NCBI GenBank assembly: GCA_964036665.1
Contig: OZ038527.1
Coordinates: 13,981,835 to 14,045,834, forward strand
Direction of reading: 5' to 3'
Length of the DNA stretch: 64,000 bases
DNA from: Gordius sp. MW1
Lineage: Eukaryota; Nematomorpha; Gordioida; Gordea; Gordiidae
This document shows, piece by piece, positions 1-10,514 of this stretch (the first letter of the stretch is position 1; each line of letters begins with the position of its first letter). The notes under the pieces are model-generated. The model worked only from the letters and a program-made list of their open reading frames with translations. It searched no databases and had not been told where the DNA came from. Both the position numbers and the translations under genes were made by a program.

Positions 1-48
1 ATAAATTTTTACTTTTTATCATGGAAACAACGTCTGAAAACGACAACT

Positions 49-61
49 TTCATCGGATGAA
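49..61. other. Conserved 13-bp palindrome TTCATCGGATGAA
   Basis: Six-base arms TTCATC and GATGAA flank a single G. The motif recurs in most monomers. It is broken in defined minor variants: TTCTTCGGATGAA, TTTATCGGATGAA and TTCATCGGATATACGG. Such dyads are common binding sites for dimeric proteins, but no binder is identified here. Confidence 0.65.
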
Positions 62-141
62 TACGGTTGAATAAAAAAATGTGAAAAATTTTGAGGCAAA
101 AATATTCATTTTTTTTCGATTCTATGTGAAAGAGCTTGAAA

Positions 142-153
142 AAATATATAAAA
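142..153. other. Near-invariant TATATAA tract (first copy)
   Basis: AAATATATAAAA lies at the same place in almost every monomer, between GTGAAAGAGC and TAAGCC. It resembles a TATA box, but in DNA this AT-rich that alone is weak evidence of a promoter. No initiator or open reading frame is associated with it. Exceptions are rare: TATATCAAAA near 2214 and 5998, TATACAAAA near 61935, and complete loss near 56435. Confidence 0.4.
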
Positions 154-308
154 GTAAGCCGATTTGAGAATCCTATTATCCTCGATTGACTTCCGAAAAG
201 AGGTTTTAAGCTGCGAGAACTATCATTTTGACAAAAGACAACGTTTTATTGTTGCGATTAGTTTCTTGTATAAACATGAGTGCTTAATTTTTGAAAACTG
301 CTCTATGC

Positions 309-318
309 AATCATGATT
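309..318. other. 10-bp palindrome AATCATGATT in type 2 monomers
   Basis: AATCATGATT is its own reverse complement. In type 1 monomers the first base is G (GATCATGATT), which shortens the palindrome to 8 bp. The internal TCATGA is present in nearly all copies, so BspHI should cut the array to a monomer ladder. The GATC created in type 1 is absent from type 2, so an enzyme cutting GATC should give mixed multiples. Confidence 0.6.
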
Positions 319-596
319 TCAAAGTAATATTTTTCTGATTCTGATAAATTTTTACTTTTTATCATAGAAACAACGTCTAAAAACTACAACTTTCATCATC
401 GGATGAATACGGTTGAAAAAAAAAAATGTGAAAAATCTTTAGATAAAAATATTTATTTTTTTCGATTCTATGTGAAAGAGCTTGAAAAAATATATAAAAG
501 TAAGCCGATTTGAGAATCCTATTATCCTCGATTAACTTCCGAAAAGAGGTTTTAAGCTGCGAGAACTCTAATTTTGACAAAAGGCAACGTTTTATT

Positions 597-623
597 GTTG
601 CGATTAGTTTGTTGTATCGCAAC
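597..623. other. Type 1 hairpin: 8-bp stem, 11-nt loop (first clear copy)
   Basis: GTTGCGAT (597-604) and ATCGCAAC (616-623) are perfect reverse complements around the loop TAGTTTGTTGT. The structure is present in every type 1 monomer with the unaltered CGCAAC form. In the CGTAAC form one pair becomes a G-T mismatch, which would be a G-U wobble in RNA. The stem is seen in sequence; any function in DNA extrusion or a transcript is inference. Confidence 0.75.
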
Positions 624-1055
624 GTGAGTGCTTAATTTTTGAAAATTGCTCTATGCGATCATGATTTCAAAGTAATAGTTTTCTGATTCTGATAAATTTT
701 TACTTTTTATCATGGAAACAACGTCTGAAAACGACAACTTTCATCGGATGAATACGGTTGAATAAAAAAATGTGAAAAGTTTTGAGGTAAAAATATTCAT
801 TTTTTTCGATTCTATGTGAAAGAGCGTAAAAAAATATATAAAAATAAGCCAATTTGAGAATCCTATTATCCTGGATTGACTTCCAAAATGAGGTTTTAAG
901 CTGCGAGAACTATCATTTTGACAAAAGACAACGTTTTATTGTTGCGATTAGTTTGTTGTATCGTAACGTGAGTGCTTAATTTTTGAAAATTGCTCTATGC
1001 GATCATGATTTCAAAGTAATAGTTTTCTGATTCTGATAAATTTTTACTTTTTATA

Positions 1056-1400
1056 ATGGAAACAACGTCTGAAAACGACAGCTTTCATCGGATGAATACG
1101 GTTGAAAGAAAAAAATGTGAAAAATTTTGAGGTAAAAATATTTATTTTTTTCGATTCTATGTGAAAGAGCTTGAAAAAATATATAAAAGTAAGCCGATTT
1201 GAGAATCCTATTATCCTCGATTGACTTCCGAAAAGAGGTTTTAAGCTGCGAGAACTATCATTTTGACAAAAGACAACGTTTTATTGTTGCGATTAGTTTG
1301 TTGTATCGCAACGTGAGTGCTTAATTTTTGATAATTGCTCTATGAGATCATGATTTCAAAGTAATAGTTTTCTGATTCTGATTAATTTTTACTTTTTATC
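1056..1400. repeat. Representative type 1 monomer (345 bp)
   Basis: This is one full period in the phase set by ATGGAAACAACG. In order it holds: the palindromic TTCATCGGATGAA; a GAAAGAAAAAAATG A-tract; AATATTTATTTTTTTCG; GAGCTTGAAAAAATATATAA; GTAAGCCGATTTGAG; TCCTCGATTGACTTCCGAAA; GGTTTTAAGCTGCGAG; TTTTGACAAAAGACAACG; and the hairpin GTTGCGAT / ATCGCAAC. It ends with TTTCAAAGTAATAG and TTTTTACTTTTTAT, leading into the next monomer. Type 1 is diagnosed by GTATCGCAACG, AATTGCTC and normally GCGATCATG; this copy has a private GAGATCATG. It also carries the 5'-half class GAAAG / TTTATT / GCTTG / CCGATTT. The monomer start is arbitrary. Confidence 0.9.
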
Positions 1401-1638
1401 ATGGAAACAACGTCTGAAAACGACAACTTTCATCGGATGAATACGGTTGAATAAAAAAATGTGAAAAATTTTCAGGTAAATATATTCATTTTTTTCGATT
1501 CTATGTGAAAGAGCGTAAAAAATATATAAAAATAAGCCAATTTGAGAATCCTATTATCCTCGATTGACTTCCGAAAAGAGGTTTTAAGCTGCGAGAACTA
1601 TCATTTTGACAAAAGACAACGTTTTATTGTTGCGATTA

Positions 1639-1654
1639 GTTTGTTGTATCAAAC
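1639..1654. other. Type 2 alternative hairpin: 5-bp stem, 6-nt loop (first clear copy)
   Basis: In type 2 monomers GTTTG (1639-1643) and CAAAC (1650-1654) are reverse complements around TTGTAT. The bases overlap the loop and right arm of the type 1 hairpin, so replacing GC by A removes one stem and creates another. The stem is short and may be coincidental in DNA this AT-rich. Confidence 0.5.
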
Positions 1655-1742
1655 GTTAGTGCTTAATTTTTGAAAACTGCTCTATGCAATCATGATTTCA
1701 AAGTAATAGTTTTCTGATTCTGATAAATTTTTACTTTTTATC

Positions 1743-2084
1743 ATGGAAACAACGTCTGAAAACGACAACGTTCATCGGATGAATACGGTTGAATAAAAAA
1801 ATGTGAAAAATTTTCAGGTAAATATATTCATTTTTTTCGATTCTATGTGAAAGAGCGTAAAAAATATATAAAAATAAGCCAATTTGAGAATCCTATTATC
1901 CTCGATTGACTTCCGAAAAGAGGTTTTAAGCTGCGAGAACTATCATTTTGACAAAAGACAACGTTTTATTGTTGCGATTAGTTTGTTGTATCAAACGTGA
2001 GTGCTTAATTTTTGAAAACTGCTCTATGCAATCATGATTTCAAAGTAATAGTTTTCTGATTCTGATAAATTTTTACTTTTTATC
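1743..2084. repeat. Representative type 2 monomer (342 bp)
   Basis: This copy shows the second variant class: GAATAAAAAAATG in place of GAAAGAAAAAAATG, ATTCATTTTTTT in place of ATTTATTTTTTT, GAGCGTAAAAAATAT in place of GAGCTTGAAAAAATAT, and AAAATAAGCCAATTTG in place of AAAGTAAGCCGATTTG. In its 3' half it has GTATCAAACG, AAACTGCTC and GCAATCATG. Relative to type 1, the GC of TATCGCAACG is replaced by a single A, which removes the 8-bp hairpin. The 5'-half and 3'-half classes assort partly independently across the array, so at least four combinations exist. This copy also has a private ACAACGTTCATCGG change. Confidence 0.9.
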
Positions 2085-2549
2085 ATGGAAACAACGTCTG
2101 AAAACGACAACTTTCATCGGATGAATACGGTTGAAAGAAAAAAATGTGAAAAATTTTGAGGTAAAAATATTTATTTTTTTCGATTCTATGTGAAAGAGCT
2201 TGAAAAAATATATCAAAATAAGCCGATTTGAGAATCCTATTATCCTCGATTGACTTCCGAAAAGAGGTTTTAAGCTGCGAGAACTATCATTTTGACAAAA
2301 GACAACGTTTTATTGTTGCGATTAGTTTGTTGTATCAAACGTGAGTGCTTAATTTTTGAAAACTGCTCTATGCAATCATGATTTCAAAGTAATAGTTTTC
2401 TGATTCTGCTAAATTTACTTTTTATTATGGAAACAACGTCTGAAAACGACAACTTTCATCGGATGAATACGGTTAAATTGAAAGAAAAAAATGTGAAAAT
2501 TTGAGGTAAAAATATTTATTTTTTTTGATTTCTATGTGAAAGAGCTTGA

Positions 2550-3111
2550 AAAAATATATAAAAGTAAGCCGATTTGAGAATCCTATTATCCTCGATTGAC
2601 TTCCGAAAAGAGGTTTTAAGCTGCGAGAACAATCATATTGACAAAGGACAACGTTTTATTGTTGCGATTAGTTTGTTGTATCGCAGCGTGAGTGCTTAAT
2701 TTTTGAAATTGCTCTATGCGATCATGATTTCAAAGTAATAGTTTTCTGATTCTGATAAATTTTTACTTTTTATCATGGAAACAACGTCTGAAAACGACAG
2801 CTTTCATCGGATGAATGTTGAATAAAAAAATGTGAAAAATGTTAAGGTAAAAATATTCATTTTTTTCGATTCTATGTGAAAGAGCGTATAAAAATATATA
2901 AAAATAAGCCAATTTGAGAATCCTATTATCCTCGATTGACTTCCGAAGAGAGGTTTTAAGCTGCGAGAACTATCATTTTGACAAAAGACAACGTTTTATT
3001 GTTGCGATTAGTTTGTTGTATCAAACGTGAGTGCTTAATTTTTGAAAACTGCTCTATGCAATCATGATTTCAAAGTAATAGTTTTCTGATTCTGATAAAT
3101 TTTTACTTTTT
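2550..3111. repeat. 8-monomer-offset block, copy 1 (partner about 5300-5861)
   Basis: Shared rare variants mark this block and its partner 2,750 bp (8 monomers) to the right: GGATGAATGTTGAATAAAA (lacking the usual ACG), GTGAAAAATGTTAAGG, GCGTATAAAAATATAT and CTTCCGAAGAGAGG. The TATCATGGAA landmarks at 2771 and 5521 fix the offset. A few mismatches are present, such as ACAAAGGACA against ACAAAAGACA. To the right the copies separate at TATGATGG versus TATCATGG. An 8-monomer spacing also recurs near 13-18.6 kb and 55-61 kb. Confidence 0.8.
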
Positions 3112-3130
3112 ATGATGGAAACAACGTTTA

Positions 3131-4229
3131 AAAACGACAACTTTCATCGGATGAATACGGTTGAAAGTAAAAAATGTGAAAAATTTTGAGGTAAAAATAT
3201 TTGTTTTTTTCAATTCTATGTGAAAGAGCTTGAAAAAATATATAAAAGTAAGCCGATTTGAGAATCCTATTATCCTTGATTGACTTCCGAAAAGAGGTTG
3301 TAAGCTGCGAGAACTATCATTTTGACAAAAGTCAACGTTTTATTGTTGCGATTAGTTTGTTGTATCGCAACGTGAGTGCTTAATTTTTGAAAATTGCTCT
3401 ATGCGATCATGATTTAAATGTGATAGTTTTCTGATCCTGATAAATTTTTACTTTTTATCATGGAAACAACGTCTGAAAACGACAACTTTCATCGGATGAA
3501 TACGGTTGAATAAAAAAATGTGAAAATTTTTGAGGTAAAAATATTCATTTTTTTCGATTCTATGTGAAAGAGCGTAAAAAAATATATAATAATAAGCCAA
3601 TTTGAGAATCCTATTATCCTCGATTGACTTCCGAAAAGAGATTTTAAGCTGCGAGAACTATCATTTTGACAAAAGACAACGTTTTATTGTTGCGATTAGT
3701 TTGTTGTATCAAACGTGAGTTCTTAATTTTTGAAAACAGCTCTATGCAATCATGATTTCAAAGTAATAGTTTTCTGATTCTGATAAATTTTTACTTTTTA
3801 TTATGGAAACAACGTCTGAAAACGACAACTTTCATCGGATGAATACGGTTGAAAGAAAAAAATGTGAAAAATTTTGAGGTAAAAATATTTGTTTTTTTCA
3901 ATTCTATGTGAAAGAGCTTGAAAAAATATATAAAAGTAAGCCGATTTGAGAATCCTATTATCCTCGATTGACTTCCGAAAAGAGGTTGTAAGCTGCGAGA
4001 ACTATCATTTTGACAAAAGTCAACGTTTTATTGTTGCGATTAGTTTGTTGTATCGCAACGTGAGTGCTTAATTTTTGAAAATTGCTCTATGCGATCATGA
4101 TTTAAATGTGATAGTTTTCTGGTCCTGATAAATTTTTACTTTTTATCATGGAAACAACGTCTGAAAGCGACAACTTTCATCGGATGAATACGGTTGAATA
4201 AAAAAATGTGAAAATTTTTGAGGTAAAAA
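3131..4229. repeat. Local dimer duplication, 688-bp offset
   Basis: The segments 3131-3541 and about 3819-4229 share several otherwise rare variants: TTTGTTTTTTTCAATTC, GAGGTTGTAAGC, AAAAGTCAACG and GATTTAAATGTGATAG (at 3411 and 4099). The offset is 688 bp, two monomers. A few differences have accumulated: GAAAGTAAA versus GAAAGAAAA, CTGATCC versus CTGGTCC, and GAAAACGAC versus GAAAGCGAC. The copies diverge at ATTCATTT versus ATTTATTT. Confidence 0.8.
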
Positions 4230-5299
4230 TATTTATTTTTTTTGATTTCTATGTGAAAGAGCTTGAAAAAATATATAAAAGTAAGCCGATTTGAGAATCC
4301 TATTATCTTCGATTGACATCCGAAAAGAGGTTTTAAGCTGCGAGAACTATCATTTTGACAAAAGACAACGTTTTATTGTTGCGATTAGTTTGTTGTATCG
4401 CAACGTGAGTGCTTAATTTTTGAAAATTGCTCTATGCAATCATGATTTCAAAGTAATAGTTTTCTGATTCTGATAAATTTTTACTTTTTATCATGGAAAC
4501 AACATCTGAAAACGACAACTTTCTTCGGATGAATACGGTTGAAAGAAAAAAATGTGAAAATTTGAGGTAAAAATATTTATTTTTTTTGATTTCTATGTGA
4601 AAGAGCTTGAAAAAATATATAAAAGTAAGCCGATTTTAGAATCCTATTATCCTCGATTGACTTCCGAAAAGAGGTTTTAAGCTGCGAGAACAATCATATT
4701 GACAAAAGACAACGTTTTATTGTTGCGATTAGTTTGTTGTATCGCAACGTGAGTGCTTAATTTTTGAAAATTGCTCTATGCGATCATGATTTCAAAGTAA
4801 TAGTTTTCTGATTCTGATAAATTTTTACTTTTTATCATGGAAACAACGTCTGAAAACGACAACTTTCATCGGATGAATACAGTTGAAAGAAAAAAATGTG
4901 AAAATTTTGAGGTAAAAATATTTATTTTTTTCGATTCTATGTGAAAGAGATTGAAAAATATATAAAAGTAAGCCGATTTGAGAATCCTATTATCTTCGAT
5001 TGACATCCGAAAAGAGGTTTTAAGCTGCGAGAACTATCATTTTGACAAAAGACAACGTTTTATTGTTGCGATTATTTTGTTGTATCGCAACGTGAGTGCT
5101 TAATTTTTGAAAATTGCTCTATGCAATCATGATTTCAAAGTAATAGTTTTCTGATTCTGATAAATTTTTACTTTTTATCATGGAAACAACGTCTGAAAAC
5201 GACAACTTTCTTCGGATGAATACAGTTGAAAGAAAAAAATGTGAAAAATTTTGAGGTAAAAATATTTATTTTTTTTCGATTCTATGTGAAAGAGCTTGA

Positions 5300-5861
5300 A
5301 AAAATATATAAAAGTAAGCCGATTTGAGAATCCTATTATCCTCGATTGACTTCCGAAAAGAGGTTTTAAGCTGCGAGAACAATCATATTGACAAAAGACA
5401 ACGTTTTATTGTTGCGATTAGTTTGTTGTATCGCAACGTGAGTGCTTAATTTTTGAAATTGCTCTATGCGATCATGATTTCAAAGTAATAGTTTTCTGAT
5501 TCTGATAAATTTTTACTTTTTATCATGGAAACAACGTCTGAAAACGACAGCTTTCATCGGATGAATGTTGAATAAAAAAATGTGAAAAATGTTAAGGTAA
5601 AAATATTCATTTTTTTCGATTCTATGTCAAAGAGCGTATAAAAATATATAAAAATAAGCCAATTTGAGAATCCTATTATCCTCGATTGACTTCCGAAGAG
5701 AGGTTTTAAGCTGCGAGAACTATCATTTTGACAAAAGACAACGTTTTATTGTTGCGATTAGTTTGTTGTATCAAACGTGAGTGCTTAATTTTTGAAAACT
5801 GCTCTATGCAATCATGATTTCAAAGTAATAGTTTTCTGATTCTGATAAATTTTTACTTTTT
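5300..5861. repeat. 8-monomer-offset block, copy 2 (partner about 2550-3111)
   Basis: This stretch repeats the rare-variant combination of the block 2,750 bp upstream: GGATGAATGTTG, AATGTTAAGG and CCGAAGAGAGG. One private change is TCTATGTCAAAGAG near 5625, where the partner reads TCTATGTGAAAGAG. Confidence 0.8.
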
Positions 5862-8139
5862 ATCATGGAAACAACGTCTGAAAACGACAACTTTCATCGG
5901 ATGAATACGGTTGAATTGAAAGAAAAAAATGTGAAATATTTTGAGGTAAAAATATTTATTTTTTTCGATTCTATGTGAAAGAGCTTGAAAAAATATATCA
6001 AAATAAGCCGATTTGAGAATCCTATTATCCTCGATTGACTTCCGAAAAGAGGTTTTAAGCTGCGAGAACTATCATTTTGACAAAAGACAACGTTTTATTG
6101 TTGCGATTAGTTTGTTGTATCAAACGTGAGTGCTTAATTTTTGAAAACTGCTCTATGCAATCATGATTTCAAAGTAATAGTTTTCTGATTCTGATAAATT
6201 TTTACTTTTTATCATGGAAACAACGTCTGAAAACGACAACTTTCATCGGATGAATACGGTTGAAAGAAAAAAATGTGAAAAATTTTGAGGTAAAAAAATT
6301 TATTTTTTTCGATTCTATGTGAAAGAGCTTGAAAATATATAAAAGTAAGCCGATTTGAGAATCCTATTATCCTCGATTGACTTCCGAAAAGAGGTTTTAA
6401 GATGCGAGAACTATCATTTTGACAAAAGACAACGTTTTATAGTTGCGATTAGTTTGTTGTATCGCAACGTGAGTGCTTAATTTTTGAAAATTGCTCTATG
6501 CGATCATGATTTCAAAGTAATAGTTTTCTGATTCAGAGAAATTTTTACTTTTTATCATGGAAACAACGTCTGAAAACGACAACTTTCATCGGATAAATAC
6601 GGTTAAATTAAAAAAGTTGAAAAATTTTGAGGTAAAAATATTCATTTTTTTCGATTCTATGTGAAAGAGCGTATAAAAATATATAAAAATAAGCCAATTT
6701 GAGAATCCTATTATCCTCGATTGACTTCCGAAAAGAGGTTTTAAGCTGCGAGAACTATCATTTTGACAAAAGACAACGTTTTATTGTTGCGATTAGTTTG
6801 TTGTATCAAACGTGAGTGCTTAATTTTTGAAAACTGCTCTATGCAATCATGATTTCAAAGTAATAGTTTTCTGATTCTGATAAATTTTTACTTTTTATCA
6901 TGGAAACAACGTCTGAAAACGACAACTTTCATCGGATGAATACGGTTGAATTGAAAGAAAAAAATGTGAAATATTTTGAGGTAAAAATATTTATTTTTTT
7001 CGATTCTATGTGAAAGAGCTTGAAAAAATATATAAAAATAAGCCGATTTGAGAGTCCTATTATCCGCGATTGACTTCCGAAAAGAGGTTTTAAGCTGAGA
7101 GAACTATCATTTTGACAAAAGACAACGTTTTATTGTTGCGATTAGTTTGTTGTATCAAACGTGAGTGCTTAATTTTTGAAAACTGCTCTATGCAATCATG
7201 ATTTCAAAGTAATAGTTTTCTGATTCTGATAAATTTTTACTTTTTATCATGGAAATAACGTCTGAAAACGACAACTTTCATCGGATGAATACGGTTGAAT
7301 AAAAAAATGTGAAAAATTTTCAGGTAAAAATATTCATTTTTTTCGATTCTATGTGAAAGAGCGTAAAAAATATATAAAAATAAGCCAATTTGAGAATCCT
7401 ATTATCCTCGATTGACTTCCGAAAAGAGGTTTTAAGCTGCGAGAACTATCATTTTGACAAAAGACAACGTTTTATTGTTGCGATTAGTTTGTTGTATCAA
7501 ACGTGAGTGCTTAATTTTTGAAAACTGCTCTATGCAATCATGATTTCAAAGTAATAGTTTTCTGATTCTGAGAAATTTTTACTTTTTATCATGGAAACAA
7601 CGTCTGAAAACGACAACTTTCATCGGATGAATACGGTTGAGTAAAAAAATGTGAAAAATTTTGAGGTAAAAATATTAATTTTTACTCGATTCTATGTGAA
7701 AGAGCGTAAAAAATATATAAAAGTAAGCCGATTAGAGAATCCTATTATCCACGATTGACTTCCGAAAAGAGATTTTAAGCTGCGAGAACTATCATTTTGA
7801 CAAAAGACAACGTTTTATTGTTGCGATTAGTTTGTTGTATCAAACGTGAGTGCTTAATTTTTGAAAACTGCCCTATGCAATCATGATTTCAAAGTAAAAG
7901 TTTTCTGATTCTGGTAAATTTTTACTTTTTATCATGGAAACAACGTCTGAAAACGACAACTTTCATCGGATGAATACGGTTGAATAAAAAAATGTGAAAA
8001 ATTTAGAGGTAAAAATATTTATTTTTTCGATTCTATGTGAAAGAGCTTGAAAAAATATATAAAAGTAAGCCGATTCGAGAATCCTATTATCCTCGATTGA
8101 CTTTCGAAAAGAGGTTTTAAGCTGCGAGAACTATCATTT

Positions 8140-9750
8140 TGACTAAAGACAACTTTTTATTGTTGCGATTAGTTTGTTGTATCGCAACGTGAGTGCTTAA
8201 TTTTTGAAAATTGCTCTATGCGATCATGATTTCAAAGTAATAGTTTTGTGATTCTGATAAATATTTACTTTTTATCATGGATACAAGGTCTGGAAACGAC
8301 AACTTTCATCGGATGAATACGGTTGAAAGAAAAAAATGTGAAAAATTTTGAGGTAAAAATATTTATTTTTTTTCGATTCTAGGTGAACGAGCTTAAAAAA
8401 ATATATAAAAGTAAGCCGATTTGAGAATCCTATTATCCTCGATTGACTTTCGAAAAGAGGTTTTAAGCTGCGAGAACTATCATTTTGACAAAAGACAACG
8501 TTTTATTGTTGCGATTAGTTTGTTGTATCGCAACGTGAGTGCTTAATTTTTGAAAATTGCTCTATGCGATCATGATTTCAAAGTAATAGTTTTCTGATTC
8601 TGATAAATATTTACTTTTTATCATGGATACAACGTCTGAAAACGACAACTTTCATCGGATGAATACGGTTGAATTAAAAAATGTGAAAATTTTTGAGGTA
8701 AAAATATTCATTTTTTTCGATTCTATGTGAAAGAGCGTAAAAAATATATAAAAATAAGCCAATTTGAGAATCCTATTATCCTCGATTGACTTCCGAAAAG
8801 AGGTTTTAAGCTGCGAGAACTATCATTTTGACAAAAGACAACGTTTTATTGTTGCGATTAGTTTGTTGTATCAAACGTGAGTGCTTAATTTTTGAAAACT
8901 GCTCTATGCAATCATGATTTCAAAGTAATAGTTTTCTGATTCTGATAAATTTTTACTTTTTATCATGGATACAACGTCTGAAAACGACAACTTTCATCGG
9001 ATGAATACGGTTGAATTGAAAGAAAAAAATGTGAAATATTTTGAGGTAAAAATATTTATTTTTTTCGATTCTATGTGAAAGAGCTTGAAAAAATATATAA
9101 AAATAAGCCGATTTGAGAATCCTATTATCCTCGATTGACTTCCGAAAAGAGGTTTTAAGCTGCGAGAACTATCATTTTGACAAAAGACAACGTTTTATTG
9201 TTGCGATTAGTTTGTTGTATCGCAACGTGAGTTCTTAATTTTTGAAAATTGCTCTATGCGATCATGATTTCAAAGTAATAGTTTTGTGATTCTGATAAAT
9301 ATTTACTTTTTATCATGGATACAAGGTCTGAAAACGACAACTTTCATCGGATAAATACGGTTGAAAGAAAAAAATGTGAAAAATTTTGAGGTAAAAATAT
9401 TTATTTTTTTTCGATTCTAGGTGAAAGAGCTTAAAAAAATATATAAAAGTAAGCCGATTTGAGAATCCTATTATCCTTGATTGACTTTCGAAAAGAGGTT
9501 TTAAGCTGCGAGAACTATCATTTTGACAAAAGACAACGTTTTATTGTTGCGATTAGTTTGTTGTATCGCAACGTGAGTGCTTAATTTTTGAAAATTGCTC
9601 TATGCGATCATGATTTCAAAGTAATAGTTTTCTGATTCTGATAAATATTTACTTTTTATCATGGATACAACGTCTGAAAACGACAACTTTCATCGGATGA
9701 ATACGGTTGAATTAAAAAATGTGAAAATTTTTGAGGTAAAAATATTTATT
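8140..9750. repeat. Local 3-monomer repeat, about 1037-bp offset
   Basis: The segment near 8.14-8.71 kb is repeated near 9.17-9.75 kb. Shared diagnostic variants are TAGTTTTGTGATTC, GATAAATATTTAC, ATGGATACAAGG (at 8278 and 9315), TCTAGGTGAA and, one monomer on, ATGGATACAACG followed by GAATTAAAAAATG (8671 and 9709). The offset is 1037-1038 bp with one small indel. Private changes include GTCTGGAAACG and GTGAACGAG in the first copy. Confidence 0.75.
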
Positions 9751-9841
9751 TTTTTGATTCTATGTGAAAGAGCTTGAAAAAATATATAAAAGTAAGCCGA
9801 TTTGAGAATCCTATTATCCTCGATTGACTTCCGAAAAGAGG

Positions 9842-10514
9842 TTTTAAGCTGCGAGAACTATCATTTTGACAAAAGACAACGTTTTATTGTTGCGATTAGT
9901 TTGTTGTATCGCAACGTGAGTGCTTAATTTTTGAAAATTGCTCTATGCGATCATGATTTCAAAGTAATAGTTTTCTGATTCTGATAAATTTTTACTTTTT
10001 ATCATGGAAACAACGTCTGAAAACGACAACTTTCATCGGATGAATACGGTTGAATAAAAAAATGTGAAAAATTTTTAGGTAAAAATATTCATTTTTTCGA
10101 TTCTATGTGTAGAGCTTGAAAAAATATATAAAAGTAAGCCGATTAGAGAATCCTATTATCCACGATTGACTTCCGAAATGAGATTTTAAGCTGCGAGAAC
10201 TATCATTTTGACAAAAGACAACGTTTTATAGTTGCGATTAGTTTGTTGTATCGCAACGTGAGTGCTTAATTTTTGAAAATTGCTCTATGCGATCATGATT
10301 TCAAAGTAATAGTTTTCTGATTCTGGTAAATTTTTACTTTTTATCATGGAAACAACGTCTGAAAACGACAACTTTCTTCGGATGAATACGGTTGAAAGAA
10401 AAAAATGTGAAAAATTTTGAGGTAAAAATATTCATTTTTTTCGATTCTATGTGAAAGAGCGTAAAAAATATATAAAAATAAGCCAATTTGAGAATCCTAT
10501 TATCCTCGATTGAC
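9842..10514. repeat. Two-monomer block recurring 30.17 kb away (partner 40012-40684)
   Basis: The block contains a distinctive set: ATTTTTTCGATTC (short T run), CTATGTGTAGAGC, GCCGATTAGAG, TATCCACGATTG, CCGAAATGAGATTTTAAG, ACGTTTTATAGTTGCG and CTGGTAAATTT. The same series in the same order lies at an offset of 30,170 bp (88 monomers); ATTTTTTCGA is at 10091 and 40261. I saw no difference between the limits GAGGTTTTAAG/GAGGATTTAAG on the left and TGACTACCG/TGACTTCCG on the right. Confidence 0.85.

Noticed and set aside
377-622. 81-codon minus-strand open frame
   Set aside because: It lies wholly in satellite sequence, starts at TTG, and exists only because private variants of this monomer remove the usual stops. 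It has a low-complexity AT-rich composition and no recognisable motif.
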